From NCBI GenBank assembly GCA_963727845.1, contig CAVSHI010000006.1:186001-250000 (forward strand): a stretch of 64,000 nt of DNA, given 5' to 3'. Position numbers and translations under genes: made by a program. Under the pieces are notes generated by a model, which ran no database searches, had not been told where the DNA came from, and saw only the letters and a program-made list of their open reading frames with translations. This document shows, piece by piece, positions 34,859 through 43,144 of the stretch. Position 1 is the first letter of the stretch. The number at the start of each line of letters is the position of its first letter. The DNA is from JBEKTW01 sp963727845 (lineage in GTDB: Bacteria; Bacteroidota; Ignavibacteria; UBA10030; SZUA-254).

Positions 34859-35701
34859 ATGGAAACGACGGGAAAAGCAACATCAAATCTGAAATTGAAT
34901 ACGGACCTCGTCCGAAAGCTCCTTGTGGATTTCATCCGCGATGAGGTTTCTACGGCCGGTTTTAAGAAGGGAGTTGTCGGCGTCTCCGGCGGAGTCGATT
35001 CAGCGGTTGTCGTTGCCCTCGCCGCAGAGGCCCTTGGGAAGAAAAATGTCCTCGCCGTCATCATGCCGTACAAAACCAGTGACCCTTCCAGTGCGTCAGA
35101 CGCCAAACTTCTTGTCGAGCAGCTCGGTATCCGCAGCGAGACGGTCGATATTACGCCGATGGTCGACCCGTTCATCGCCAACAATCGCAGGATGGATAAC
35201 GTCCGCAAGGGGAACGTGATGGCCAGAGAGCGGATGATTGTGCTGTACGATATTTCGTCAAGGGAGAACGCGCTTGTTGTCGGAACGAGCAACAAGACGG
35301 AAGTGCTGTTGGGATATGGAACGCTTTTCGGCGATACTGCGTGCGCCATCAATCCGATCGGCGATTTGTACAAAACACAGGTTTGGCAGCTGGCGGAAGC
35401 GATCGGAATTCCGAAGAAGATTGTGAGGAAGAAACCGTCGGCCGACCTCTGGCAGGGACAGACGGACGAGGGCGAGTTGGGGTTTAGCTATAAGCAGGTC
35501 GACCGGCTTCTCTATTATCTTGTCGACGAGCGTTTGACCGAGGAAGAGCTGGTTCCGCTCGGTATCGAAAAGAAGTTTATCGCGAAAGTGAAGCGCATCG
35601 TGCAGCGCAACCAGTTCAAGCGCCGGCCTCCCGTCATTGCGAAAGTTTCTCACCGTACGGTCAATATCGATTTCCGCTACGCAAGAGATTGGGGAACCTG
35701 A
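34859..35701 (+). CDS. nadE: NH3-dependent NAD+ synthetase
   Basis: NadE amidates nicotinic acid adenine dinucleotide to NAD+. The 280-residue protein has the N-type pyrophosphatase P-loop SGGVDSA (43-49), GTSNKTEVLLGYGTLFGD and DLWQGQTDEGELGFSY. There is no N-terminal glutaminase domain, so it should use ammonia. It is divergent from murI with an 89-base shared gap. Confidence 0.94.
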   Translation: METTGKATSNLKLNTDLVRKLLVDFIRDEVSTAGFKKGVVGVSGGVDSAVVVALAAEALGKKNVLAVIMPYKTSDPSSASDAKLLVEQLGIRSETVDITPMVDPFIANNRRMDNVRKGNVMARERMIVLYDISSRENALVVGTSNKTEVLLGYGTLFGDTACAINPIGDLYKTQVWQLAEAIGIPKKIVRKKPSADLWQGQTDEGELGFSYKQVDRLLYYLVDERLTEEELVPLGIEKKFIAKVKRIVQRNQFKRRPPVIAKVSHRTVNIDFRYARDWGT

Positions 35702-35757
35702 AAAGCGCAGCATTTCTTCGGAATTCTTTTTTGAGACATTGATACTGCCGCCACACC

Positions 35758-36468
35758 ATGTCTGAATCCGTTATCGCCGGCACCCTCTACATCGTCAGCA
35801 CGCCGATTGGCAATCTGGAGGACATCACGTTCCGTGCCGTCAGCATCCTCTCCGGTGTCGACCTGATCGCGGCTGAGGACACGCGTAAGACGGGAATCCT
35901 CCTTAATCATTATCAGCTCCGGAAGCCTCTGGTCAGTTTCTTCAGCTTCAACGAAGCGCGTCGCACGCCCGAACTCATCGCCAAGCTCAAAAGCGGAACA
36001 TCCATCGCGCTGGTGACGGATGCCGGAACGCCTGGAATTTCCGACCCCGCATTCCGGATAATCCGTGCAGCGCTGGATGAATCCATCCCGGTGGTTGCAA
36101 TTCCCGGACCTACTGCATTTCTTCCCGCGCTCATCGTAAGCGGACTGCCGGTCGAGCGATTTGTGTTCGAAGGCTTTCTTCCCGTGAAGAAGGGAAGGAA
36201 AACGATGCTGGAAAGTCTGCGGCGCGAAAACCGGACAATCATTCTGTACGAATCACCTCATCGTCTTCTCAAGACCCTGCGGGAGCTCCAGGAGCATCTC
36301 GGCAACCGTGAGATCTCCGTCGCGCGGGAGTTGACGAAAAAATTCGAGGAAGTTGTCCGGGGCAGGATTTCCGATGCCATCAACCATTTCTCCACCCATA
36401 AGATCCTCGGTGAATTTGTGATCGTTCTGGGCGGTTCTTCCGGGGGATGCTCGGACCCCACTGCATAA
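35758..36468 (+). CDS. rsmI: 16S rRNA 2'-O-ribose C1402 methyltransferase
   Basis: RsmI methylates C1402 of 16S rRNA with S-adenosylmethionine. The 236-residue protein has GTLYIVSTPIGNLEDIT, AEDTRKTGILL, LVTDAGTPGISDP and VVAIPGPTAFLPALIVSGLP, then FEGFLPVKKGRK. It lacks most of the C-terminal extension of E. coli RsmI (about 286 residues), as in many other bacteria. Confidence 0.93.
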   Translation: MSESVIAGTLYIVSTPIGNLEDITFRAVSILSGVDLIAAEDTRKTGILLNHYQLRKPLVSFFSFNEARRTPELIAKLKSGTSIALVTDAGTPGISDPAFRIIRAALDESIPVVAIPGPTAFLPALIVSGLPVERFVFEGFLPVKKGRKTMLESLRRENRTIILYESPHRLLKTLRELQEHLGNREISVARELTKKFEEVVRGRISDAINHFSTHKILGEFVIVLGGSSGGCSDPTA

Positions 36469-36530
36469 TGTTCCATCATCCATCTTCTATCATCCATCTT
36501 CCATCATCCGTTATCAGCGGTCTCAGCGGT
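36469..36530. repeat. CCATCATCCATCTT quasi-repeat with TCAGCGGTC word
   Basis: Four drifting copies of a CCATCATC(T)-type word run into TTATCAGCGGTC. The word ATCAGCGGTC appears again near 51609 and 56027, so this tract is one member of a dispersed set. Confidence 0.55.
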
Positions 36531-36541
36531 CGCGGTCAGAC

Positions 36542-36570
36542 TTGATTTTTGGGCTAAACTATGGTATATT
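36542..36570 (+). promoter_or_regulatory. groES-groEL promoter candidate
   Basis: TTGATT-N17-TATATT immediately upstream of the CIRCE operator, which would cover the transcription start. Confidence 0.65.
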
Positions 36571-36571
36571 G

Positions 36572-36598
36572 TTAGCACTCTGTCAAAGAGAGTGCTAA
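36572..36598 (+). promoter_or_regulatory. CIRCE operator (HrcA site)
   Basis: A perfect inverted repeat TTAGCACTC-N9-GAGTGCTAA, the classical CIRCE element bound by the HrcA repressor. It implies heat-shock control of groES-groEL by HrcA, whose gene is not in the window. Confidence 0.97.
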
Positions 36599-36674
36599 CG
36601 GCTACGAGATGCAATCTCTTCTTTGGTAAAACAATTCTAATTCATTAAAAATCAATCATTTATGAGGAGTTTAT

Positions 36675-36959
36675 ATGAAGATTAAACCCCTAGCAGATCG
36701 TGTTGTAATCAAGCCCTCCGCGGCTGAAGAAATGACCAAGGGTGGGATTATCCTTCCGGATACAGCGAAGGAGAAGCCCGTCGTTGGAGAAGTTGTTGCC
36801 GCAGGTCCCGGTCGGAAAGGCGACGACGGAAAGGTCGTTCCGATGGAGCTGAAAGTCGGCGATAAAGTGCTGTACGGAAAGTACTCGGGGACGGAAGTCA
36901 CGCTCGACAGTCAGGAGTATCTGATCATGCGCGAGAGCGACATTTTTGCAGTTGTGTAG
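36675..36959 (+). CDS. groES: Co-chaperonin GroES
   Basis: The 94-residue cap of the GroEL folding chamber. It has the N-terminal MKIKPLADRVVIKPSAAEE, the mobile loop with TKGGIILPDTAKEKP, VGDKVLYGKYSGTEV and a closing MRESDIFAVV. GAGG lies upstream of the ATG. It is first in the CIRCE-controlled operon. Confidence 0.97.
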   Translation: MKIKPLADRVVIKPSAAEEMTKGGIILPDTAKEKPVVGEVVAAGPGRKGDDGKVVPMELKVGDKVLYGKYSGTEVTLDSQEYLIMRESDIFAVV

Positions 36960-37044
36960 GCAAAAGGTCGCCTCAAACAACGTGAGGCAAACAACCCATT
37001 TCAACGAAATCAAGAAGTTTAAACATAAGAGGAGTTAAAGAATT

Positions 37045-38685
37045 ATGAGTGCAAAGCTAATTACGTTCGAGTCAGAAGCGCGCGCCGCGTTGAAGCGGGG
37101 TGTCGACAAGCTGGCCGATGCGGTAAAAGTGACGCTTGGTCCGAAAGGGCGCAATGTCGTCATCGATAAGAAATTTGGTGCACCGACGGTAACAAAGGAC
37201 GGCGTAACCGTCGCAAAAGAAATCGAGCTCGAGGATCCCATTGAAAACATGGGCGCCCAGATGGTTCGCGAAGTCGCCAGCAAAACCTCCGACGTCGCCG
37301 GCGACGGAACGACAACAGCTACCGTGCTTGCTCAGGCGATTGTCCGTGAAGGAATGAGAAACGTGACCGCCGGCGCTAATCCAATGGACCTCAAGCGTGG
37401 CATCGACCTCGCGGTGCAGAAGGTCGTCAGTGAGTTGAAGAAACTCAGCAAGACTGTCGGCGACGACAAGGAAAAGATCGCCCAGGTCGGATCAATCTCC
37501 GCCAACAACGACCGCACCATCGGCGAGCTGATTGCCAACGCAATGGAACGCGTCGGCAAAGACGGTGTCATCACGGTCGAAGAGGCCAAAGGAACGGAAA
37601 CGACGGTCGAATGGGTGGAAGGTATGCAATTTGACCGCGGTTATCTCTCGCCGTATTTCGTTACGGATGCCGATACCATGGAAACCGTTCTCGAGGATCC
37701 CTATATCCTCATCCACGACAAGAAGATCAGCGCAATGAAGGATTTACTCCCGATTCTGGAAAAAATTGCACAGGCCGGGAAATCCATCCTCGTGATCGCG
37801 GAAGACCTTGAAGGTGAGGCGCTCGCGACGCTCGTGGTGAACAAGCTGCGCGGTACGCTGAAAGTGTGTGCAGTCAAGGCTCCGGGATTTGGCGACCGGC
37901 GAAAGGCGATGTTGGAAGATGTCGCAGTTCTGACGAACGGCACCGTCATTTCCGACGAGAAAGGTTTCAAGCTCGAGAACGCTCAATTGTCATATCTCGG
38001 TACCGCGAAGAAGGTCACGATTGACAAAGACAATACGACCATCGTCGAAGGCGCCGGCAAAAAGGATGACATCAAGAAGCGCATCAACGAAATCAAGGGA
38101 CAGATCGAGAAGACAACTTCCGACTACGACAAGGAAAAGCTCCAGGAGCGGCTGGCGAAGCTCTCCGGCGGAGTTGCGGTTCTGAAAGTCGGCGCCTCGA
38201 CGGAAGTCGAGATGAAGGAGAAAAAATCTCGCGTTGAAGACGCTCTTCATGCCACGCGTGCGGCCGTCGAGGAAGGAATTGTTCCGGGCGGCGGCGTCGC
38301 TTATCTCAGAACGCTGAACAGCTTCGATAGCATCAAGGTCGGCAACGAGGACCAGCGCATCGGCACTGACATCGTCCGGCGCGCTCTTGAAGAGCCAATT
38401 CGCTGGATCGTGAATAATGCCGGTCTGGAGGGTTCCGTCATCGTCAATAAAGTGAAAGAAGGCAAGGACGACTACGGATTCAATGCTCAAACAGAACAGT
38501 ACGAGAACCTCATCAAGTCCGGCGTCATCGACCCGACGAAGGTTGCTCGTATCGCACTGGAGAACGCGGCAAGTGTCGCAGCTCTCATTTTGACGACCGA
38601 AGCGACGATTGTCGAGAAGCCCGAAAAAGAAAAGCACGCCCCGATGATGCCGCCCGGAGGCGGTGGTATGGGCGACATGTACTAA
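37045..38685 (+). CDS. groEL: Chaperonin GroEL
   Basis: The 546-residue 60-kDa chaperonin has VTLGPKGRNVVIDKKFG, the ATP site GDGTTTATVLA, and AAVEEGIVPGGGVAY. The tail ends in PGGGGMGDMY, a shortened Gly-Met repeat. It follows groES by 85 bases with AGAGGAG before the ATG, and is closed by a strong terminator at 38714. Confidence 0.98.
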   Translation: MSAKLITFESEARAALKRGVDKLADAVKVTLGPKGRNVVIDKKFGAPTVTKDGVTVAKEIELEDPIENMGAQMVREVASKTSDVAGDGTTTATVLAQAIVREGMRNVTAGANPMDLKRGIDLAVQKVVSELKKLSKTVGDDKEKIAQVGSISANNDRTIGELIANAMERVGKDGVITVEEAKGTETTVEWVEGMQFDRGYLSPYFVTDADTMETVLEDPYILIHDKKISAMKDLLPILEKIAQAGKSILVIAEDLEGEALATLVVNKLRGTLKVCAVKAPGFGDRRKAMLEDVAVLTNGTVISDEKGFKLENAQLSYLGTAKKVTIDKDNTTIVEGAGKKDDIKKRINEIKGQIEKTTSDYDKEKLQERLAKLSGGVAVLKVGASTEVEMKEKKSRVEDALHATRAAVEEGIVPGGGVAYLRTLNSFDSIKVGNEDQRIGTDIVRRALEEPIRWIVNNAGLEGSVIVNKVKEGKDDYGFNAQTEQYENLIKSGVIDPTKVARIALENAASVAALILTTEATIVEKPEKEKHAPMMPPGGGGMGDMY

Positions 38686-38713
38686 AAAGCAGTTGGCTTC
38701 AGATGTTCATGGA

Positions 38714-38753
38714 AAGCCCCCGGTGGGAAATACCGCCGGGGGCTTCCCTTTTT
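38714..38753 (+). terminator. groEL rho-independent terminator
   Basis: A 13-bp GC-rich stem (38714-38726 with 38733-38745) with a 6-base loop is followed by CCCTTTTT. Confidence 0.9.
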
Positions 38754-38816
38754 ATTGAGAATTTCTCTTGATTTGAGAGAGAACCGCTTCCACTTACGAT
38801 CCATCTAGACGGTATT

Positions 38817-38952
38817 GTCCTAATCTGGTGAAGTGCCGTGCGGTCACGAACCCCCGCCTGCCCAAAGCAATGCTTTGTTGCGGCGGGCAGGATTTCGTGA
38901 CCGAATTGTGGTTGTGTCACGGTGTGGACCGTGACAGCCACTAAATTAGGAC
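38817..38952. other. 136-bp structured element, three-way junction fold
   Basis: Terminal arms at 38817-38830 and 38939-38952 pair over 14 positions (one mismatch, one wobble). Inside are two hairpins. The first has arms CGGTCACGAA/TTCGTGACCG (38841-38850, 38894-38903) enclosing CCTGCCC/GGGCAGG and a small AAAGC-AAT-GCTTT loop. The second is GTCACGGT-GTGG-ACCGTGAC (38916-38935). No protein is coded. It could be a small non-autonomous mobile element or a structured RNA; it lies between the groEL terminator and the DUF3276 promoter. Confidence 0.6.
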
Positions 38953-38973
38953 AGAATCATCCGGATTCTTTTC

Positions 38974-39002
38974 TTGACACGATCCCTATTTTTCAGTATA
39001 TT
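38974..39002 (+). promoter_or_regulatory. Promoter candidate for the DUF3276 gene
   Basis: TTGACA-N17-TATATT, the best match to the housekeeping consensus in the window, giving a leader of about 105 bases. Confidence 0.65.
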
Positions 39003-39116
39003 CACCGTTGCTTCAAAGACAACGCCCTCCCGATCCAGGGGAAGAGTTTAAACACTTCTTCTGCTTGCCGTCCACAAATTCACTATTAATCACAACACAT
39101 TCTCAGAGGAGGTTCC

Positions 39117-39335
39117 ATGGACGCATTATTTTCAAAAATCATCAAAGCGGGCGACCGCACGTACTTCATCGACGTGAAGGAAGCCAAGAACAAATCAAAG
39201 TACCTGACCATTGCGGAAAGCAAGAAGGCGACGGAGGGGGACAAGAAATTCACCCGGTCGAGCGTCATGGTTTTTGATAATCAGGCGGCGCCATTCCACG
39301 AAGCGCTCGAAGAAGCGATGAAGGTCTTGTCATAG
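39117..39335 (+). CDS. PUR-family DUF3276 nucleic-acid-binding protein
   Basis: The 72-residue protein has GDRTYFIDVKEAKNKSKYLT and TIAESKK, then a strand pair and a helix EALEEAMKVL, the PUR-alpha-like repeat of DUF3276 found in Bacteroidota, which binds single-stranded DNA or RNA in related proteins. GAGGAG sits before the ATG. It is monocistronic, with its own promoter and terminator, and probably well expressed. Confidence 0.87.
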   Translation: MDALFSKIIKAGDRTYFIDVKEAKNKSKYLTIAESKKATEGDKKFTRSSVMVFDNQAAPFHEALEEAMKVLS

Positions 39336-39357
39336 ACGGGACGATCTCAATGCGTTG

Positions 39358-39400
39358 CTCCCCGGGGACAATTTCCGTTACCCGGGGAGTTTTTTTTATT
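39358..39400 (+). terminator. Rho-independent terminator
   Basis: CTCCCCGGG (39358-39366) pairs with CCCGGGGAG (39381-39389), followed by eight or more T. Confidence 0.92.
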
Positions 39401-39491
39401 CGCGAACGAGGGGAACCTCAGGGACTGCTTACAACCGGGATTGACAGTTTCTCATTATGATTCCTGAGTGCTGCGCCGGACCTCACCTGTA

Positions 39492-39514
39492 ATCCTCTCC
39501 TACGAGGAGAGGAT
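39492..39514 (-). terminator. Perfect hairpin downstream of the galactose unit
   Basis: ATCCTCTCC and GGAGAGGAT form a 9-bp stem with a 5-base loop ten bases past the minus-strand stop at 39524. There is no T run after it, so termination is only presumed. Confidence 0.4.
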
Positions 39515-39523
39515 GTTGTGCCT

Positions 39524-39727
39524 TTACCGGACGGTCTTCTTCCGGTTCGTCAGCACGAAAATCACCCCGCCGACAATCATGATGGCACCCCACCAGATAT
39601 CCGCGTGAAGATTCCACAGAACTTTTTGCTGCTCGGGGGGATTCGCAAGAGCATACAGCCCGGAGATCGTTACAACAACTCCCAGGACCGAAAGGAGCAG
39701 TCCGACAAAATACCAGATTGGTTTCAT
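39524..39727 (-). CDS. Small membrane protein, 67 aa
   Basis: The start MKPIWYFVGLLLSVLGVVVT at 39727 is preceded by AAGGAG at good spacing. There are two membrane helices (about 4-25 and 43-61, DIWWGAIMIVGGVIFVL) and a basic tail NRKKTVR. No family is known to me. It lies 13 bases after the symporter gene and is probably co-transcribed, so a helper role for the symporter is possible but unproven. Confidence 0.68.
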   Translation of the reverse strand: MKPIWYFVGLLLSVLGVVVTISGLYALANPPEQQKVLWNLHADIWWGAIMIVGGVIFVLTNRKKTVR

Positions 39728-39740
39728 GGTCTTCTTCTCC

Positions 39741-41402
39741 TTACCAGTAATAAATATTGAGCACGACCAGGATAATAAGAGACAGGATCGCGACAAATTC
39801 GGGCCTCTTCATGAACGGCACGGGTTCGGCAAGGGTTTCCGCCGTGAGTCCCTTCACCAGCCCTACGAGATCCTCCTTCGGTTTCTTCCGGGTGAACAAA
39901 CTGATGACGATCGTGACGCTGAAGCAAATCAGCCAGGCCCACCACGCCCGCCAGAAGTTCGCGGCCATGTCACTGGCAACCGGAGAGAGAGTCAGGGTCG
40001 CGGTTCCTATCCATTGGAACTTGAGGGCGAGAAACAGGATGAAGGATGACCCCATCCCTGCAAGGAGCCCCCAGAATGCCCCGGCCGGTGTAATCCAGAC
40101 GAAGAACATCCCGAGCAGCATGGTTGCAAAGAGCGGTGCATTCACCCACGAGAAAATTGCCTGCATATAATCCATGATGCTCGGAAAAGTTTTGGCCCAG
40201 TAGGCAGTTCCTACACTAAGGATGATGCCGATGACCGTCGTTATTCTCCCCATTTTTAACAATTGAGCATCCGTGGCGTTCTTGTTGATGAGCGAACGGT
40301 AGATGTCGTATGTCCAGACGGTATTGAACGCGCTCACGTTTCCGGCCTGGCCTGCCATGAAACCAGCGAGCAGAGCCGTCACTCCCAACCCGATCAATCC
40401 GCTCGGATAGTACCGCTGGATGAGGAGCGGGAGAGCGGAGTCGTAGTTGATCTGGCCGCCGTCATGCAGCAAAGTAAATCCCGAATTCGGGTCTCTCGCG
40501 AGTGCGAGTGCGACAAGTCCTGCCATAATGACGATGAAGGGAACGGCCATTTTGAAAAACGAGGCGATGATCGGCGTCATCCGCGCCGATCGCAGGTCCT
40601 TTGCGGAAAAAGCACGCTGCACGACCAGGAAATCCGTCGTCCAGTAGCCGAAAGAAAGCACGAACCCCAATCCAAGCACGATGCCCGCCCATGTGATGAC
40701 CATGCCGTTCTGGGCAGGGTCGGCGGAGGTTGACCACAATGTGTTAAAGGAGGATGGGACTTTGGCGAACACCGCGCTGATCCCTCCAAGCTCGACGATG
40801 CCCAGAATGGAAACGAGGAAAAGTCCGAACCAGATCAGGAAGAACTGGACGATTTCCGTGAAGATTGCCGAAAGCAGGCCGCTCATGGCAACGTAGGCTC
40901 CGACGGTGACCGCCGACATCCACATGCTGATATTCCAGTCCCATCCGAGGAACGTGTGCAGGACAAGGGCCATCGCGTAGAGATTGATGCCCGAAACAAG
41001 AAGTGTCATCAAAGCAAATGCGAAGGCGTTGAGCACACGGGTTCGTTCGTCGAAGCGCAGCTTCAGATAGCCCGGCACCGAGTGGATACGGCTGCTGTAG
41101 TAGAACGGCATCATGTAGATGCCGAGGAACAGCATTGCCGGAATCGCGCCGATCCAGTAGAAGTGCGCGACGTACATTCCGTATTTGTACGTGTTGCCGG
41201 TCATGCCGAGCAGCTCCAGCGCGCCGAGGTTCGCGGAGAGAAAGGCAATGCCCGCGACCCAGGAGCTGTTCTTCCTTCCCGCGATGAAAAAATCTTCCTG
41301 GCTCTTCGTGAATCGCTTGAGGTAATACCCAAGCCCCAGGATGAACGCAAAATAGATTCCGATGACAAGCCAGTCGTTGAATGATAGACCGATAGTGGTC
41401 AT
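39741..41402 (-). CDS. Sodium:solute symporter, SSS family (sugar type)
   Basis: The 553-residue protein has about fourteen membrane helices and the SSS layout: an N-terminal WLVIGIYFAFILGLGYYLKR, EDFFIAGRKNSSWVAGIAFLSANLGALELLG, and a sodium-site GFMAGQAGNVSAFNTVWTYD. The FFIAGR and the later helices resemble SGLT-like sugar carriers. Its place directly after galK suggests sodium-driven galactose uptake; substrate is inferred from context. Confidence 0.88.
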   Translation of the reverse strand: MTTIGLSFNDWLVIGIYFAFILGLGYYLKRFTKSQEDFFIAGRKNSSWVAGIAFLSANLGALELLGMTGNTYKYGMYVAHFYWIGAIPAMLFLGIYMMPFYYSSRIHSVPGYLKLRFDERTRVLNAFAFALMTLLVSGINLYAMALVLHTFLGWDWNISMWMSAVTVGAYVAMSGLLSAIFTEIVQFFLIWFGLFLVSILGIVELGGISAVFAKVPSSFNTLWSTSADPAQNGMVITWAGIVLGLGFVLSFGYWTTDFLVVQRAFSAKDLRSARMTPIIASFFKMAVPFIVIMAGLVALALARDPNSGFTLLHDGGQINYDSALPLLIQRYYPSGLIGLGVTALLAGFMAGQAGNVSAFNTVWTYDIYRSLINKNATDAQLLKMGRITTVIGIILSVGTAYWAKTFPSIMDYMQAIFSWVNAPLFATMLLGMFFVWITPAGAFWGLLAGMGSSFILFLALKFQWIGTATLTLSPVASDMAANFWRAWWAWLICFSVTIVISLFTRKKPKEDLVGLVKGLTAETLAEPVPFMKRPEFVAILSLIILVVLNIYYW

Positions 41403-41424
41403 GTGGGGACCTTTCGAAAATGTT

Positions 41425-42702
41425 TCAAACGGTTTGCTCCATAAGACAGGTCGTTCCTATGGAGCGGATGGTTAGCTGCCTGACGCAGCCGGCGGTAAAG
41501 GCGGATTCCATGAAGGCAATGTATTGGCCGGCGCTCTTGTGCGGCACGAAGGCGAGGATAGTTCCCGCGAACCCGCCGCCATGCACGCGGCAGGCGCCGG
41601 ATCCGGTTTTCCTCAGGAATTGCTCTGTCAGCGCGAGACCCAGAGCGACTCCCTGCTCGGAAGAATTCCGGGCGGTATAGCAATTCTGCAGCCACTGGTA
41701 CGAGGACCGGCCGGACTCGGTGACGAGACGCAGAAAGGTCTCCACGTTTCCTTTTCGCAGGGCGGCCACCTGAAGTTCCACACGCTCATTTTCGTCGATG
41801 AAGTGCAGCGCCCGCGACACAGCCCTGTCGCCGACCGCCGTGCGAAGCCGGCCTGCGTTCTTCAGGATATCTTCCCTGGAAATGTCCCTACACCATTCCT
41901 TGTTGAACTGCGCGGCAACGGATCTCATTTCCCTGGGAATGGATGCGTACTCTTCCGTCAAATCGGCGTGGTGCCCGCCGGTATCGACAACAAGCAGGCT
42001 GTATCCGGCAGCGGTGAAATCGTACTCGAATCTCTCGACATGAGGGTTCCCCGGGTCTTTGAAATCGATCTTGATCATCCCTCCGGTAGCACACGCGGTT
42101 TGATCCATCAGTCCGCATGGTTTGCCGAAATACGTGTTCTCGGAAAACTGGCCGACGAGCGCGATCGTTTGCGGGTCGATCCTGCCGTCGTTGTACAACA
42201 CGTTCATGATAGTCGCAATGAGCACCTCAACCGAAGCGGAGGAGCTAAGCCCCGATCCGACGAGGACGTCGCTCGTAACGCATGCATTGAATCCCCCGAT
42301 GTGGTATCCAAGCTCACGGAACCGGGCGGCGATCCCCCGGATGAGCGCCGTGGTTGTCCCACGTTCCTTGTTCACAGGTGCGAGATCGTCCAGGTTAACG
42401 CAAAACGGTTGGGGGTATCCCTCGGAGCGAACGACAATCTTCCTTTCGGGCGATGGTGCGGCGGCCGCTATGGAATCGAGATTGATGCTTGCGGCGAGAA
42501 CTTTGCCGTGGTTATGGTCGGTGTGGTTGCCGCCGATTTCGGTGCGGCCCGGAGTGCTGAAAAGGCGGGGGTTTACAGCCCCAAACCTGCTGTGGAAATC
42601 CTTCAGGAGAGCGTTCCATCGTCGTTCCTGCCGGGAGAGATTCCCCCGTTCAGATCCGTAAAGGTGCGAGAGCCAGTCTTGAGGTGGGTCGGGAGGGATC
42701 AT
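41425..42702 (-). CDS. galK: Galactokinase
   Basis: GalK makes galactose-1-phosphate from galactose and ATP (Leloir path). The 425-residue GHMP kinase has the galactokinase signature as GRTEIGGNHTDHNHG (52-66), the ATP loop VLVGSGLSSSASVEV, the catalytic-Asp region GKPCGLMDQTACATGG, and the C-terminal GSGACRVHGGGFAGTIL. The signature is the GG-N-H-T-D-H variant rather than GEH-x-DY. The ATG overlaps the stop of a small upstream gene by 4 bases. No galT or galE is adjacent, though an epimerase lies at 9293. Confidence 0.93.
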   Translation of the reverse strand: MIPPDPPQDWLSHLYGSERGNLSRQERRWNALLKDFHSRFGAVNPRLFSTPGRTEIGGNHTDHNHGKVLAASINLDSIAAAAPSPERKIVVRSEGYPQPFCVNLDDLAPVNKERGTTTALIRGIAARFRELGYHIGGFNACVTSDVLVGSGLSSSASVEVLIATIMNVLYNDGRIDPQTIALVGQFSENTYFGKPCGLMDQTACATGGMIKIDFKDPGNPHVERFEYDFTAAGYSLLVVDTGGHHADLTEEYASIPREMRSVAAQFNKEWCRDISREDILKNAGRLRTAVGDRAVSRALHFIDENERVELQVAALRKGNVETFLRLVTESGRSSYQWLQNCYTARNSSEQGVALGLALTEQFLRKTGSGACRVHGGGFAGTILAFVPHKSAGQYIAFMESAFTAGCVRQLTIRSIGTTCLMEQTV

Positions 42703-42920
42703 GCTTTACCGTTGGATCTGGCGATAAAGAATCTCGCACACACATCGCCGGAAAACCTTCCGTTCTTCTTGCATTCTGCAATATGTTTGCGGAGAGCTTC
42801 AAGATCTTCGGCCTCCGGGGAGAAACAGAAGTCTTCCAGCATGTCGCCACACGAGGTACAAAAGACGATTTTCTCTTGTAGTGGCGCCTCGTCGTCATCC
42901 AATGGGCATTTATCTCGCAC
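42699..42920 (-). CDS. Small cysteine-rich protein leading the galactose operon
   Basis: The 73-residue frame starts with GTG at 42920, 26 bases after the -10 box of the promoter at 42946. It contains four cysteines in KCPLDD, FCTSCGDMLEDFCF, then a helical stretch EDLEALRKHIAECKKNG and GDVCARFFIA. A metal-binding fold is possible. The 4-base ATGA overlap with galK and the fit to the promoter argue it is real. No family is recognised. Confidence 0.65.
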   Translation of the reverse strand: MRDKCPLDDDEAPLQEKIVFCTSCGDMLEDFCFSPEAEDLEALRKHIAECKKNGRFSGDVCARFFIARSNGKA

Positions 42921-42945
42921 AGCATGTCATGTTATTTGCAATTCT

Positions 42946-42974
42946 ATTATAATGTTCTTACCATTAAATATCAA
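42946..42974 (-). promoter_or_regulatory. Galactose operon promoter candidate
   Basis: TTGATA-N17-TATAAT on the minus strand. The -35 box lies within the palindrome at 42968-42995. Confidence 0.6.
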
Positions 42975-42995
42975 ATCAGGCGGGCTATTTGATAT
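42968..42995. promoter_or_regulatory. Palindromic operator candidate
   Basis: ATATCAAAT (42968-42976) and ATTTGATAT (42987-42995) form a perfect 9+9 inverted repeat with a 10-base spacer. It overlaps the galactose -35 box and lies between the divergent gal and rubrerythrin genes. A plus-strand TTGCAA-N17-TACCAT at 42936-42964 could serve the rubrerythrin gene, so one protein bound here could affect both. Confidence 0.55.
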
Positions 42996-43010
42996 ATGTA
43001 ACATGGTTTC

Positions 43011-43047
43011 CCCGGAGGGCGATGGGGTCGAAAACCCCGCGCCCGGG
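43011..43047 (+). other. Strong hairpin in the rubrerythrin leader
   Basis: Nested pairing CCC/GGG, GGGCG/CGCCC and GGGG/CCCC closes a TCGAAAA loop. No T run follows, so it is not a classical terminator. It may be a leader structure or mRNA stabiliser. Confidence 0.5.
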
Positions 43048-43144
43048 AAAATTCTCGCTGAGAGCGAATAGTGGAATGATGATCTTCTGAGGATATCTCA
43101 AAGACGTGTTTTATTATTCAAATTCAGGAAAGGAGATGTGGGTC

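Noticed and set aside
38817..38952. Integron attC site
   Set aside because: The pairing is attractive, but the RYYYAAC/GTTRRRY core boxes expected at the ends of attC are absent.
43011..43047. Terminator reading of the strong hairpin
   Set aside because: No T run on either side in the right orientation, and it lies in the leader of a gene, not at a gene end.
41524..43071. 515-codon plus-strand frame
   Set aside because: Antisense to galK; no domain pattern, and it passes through the gal promoter region.
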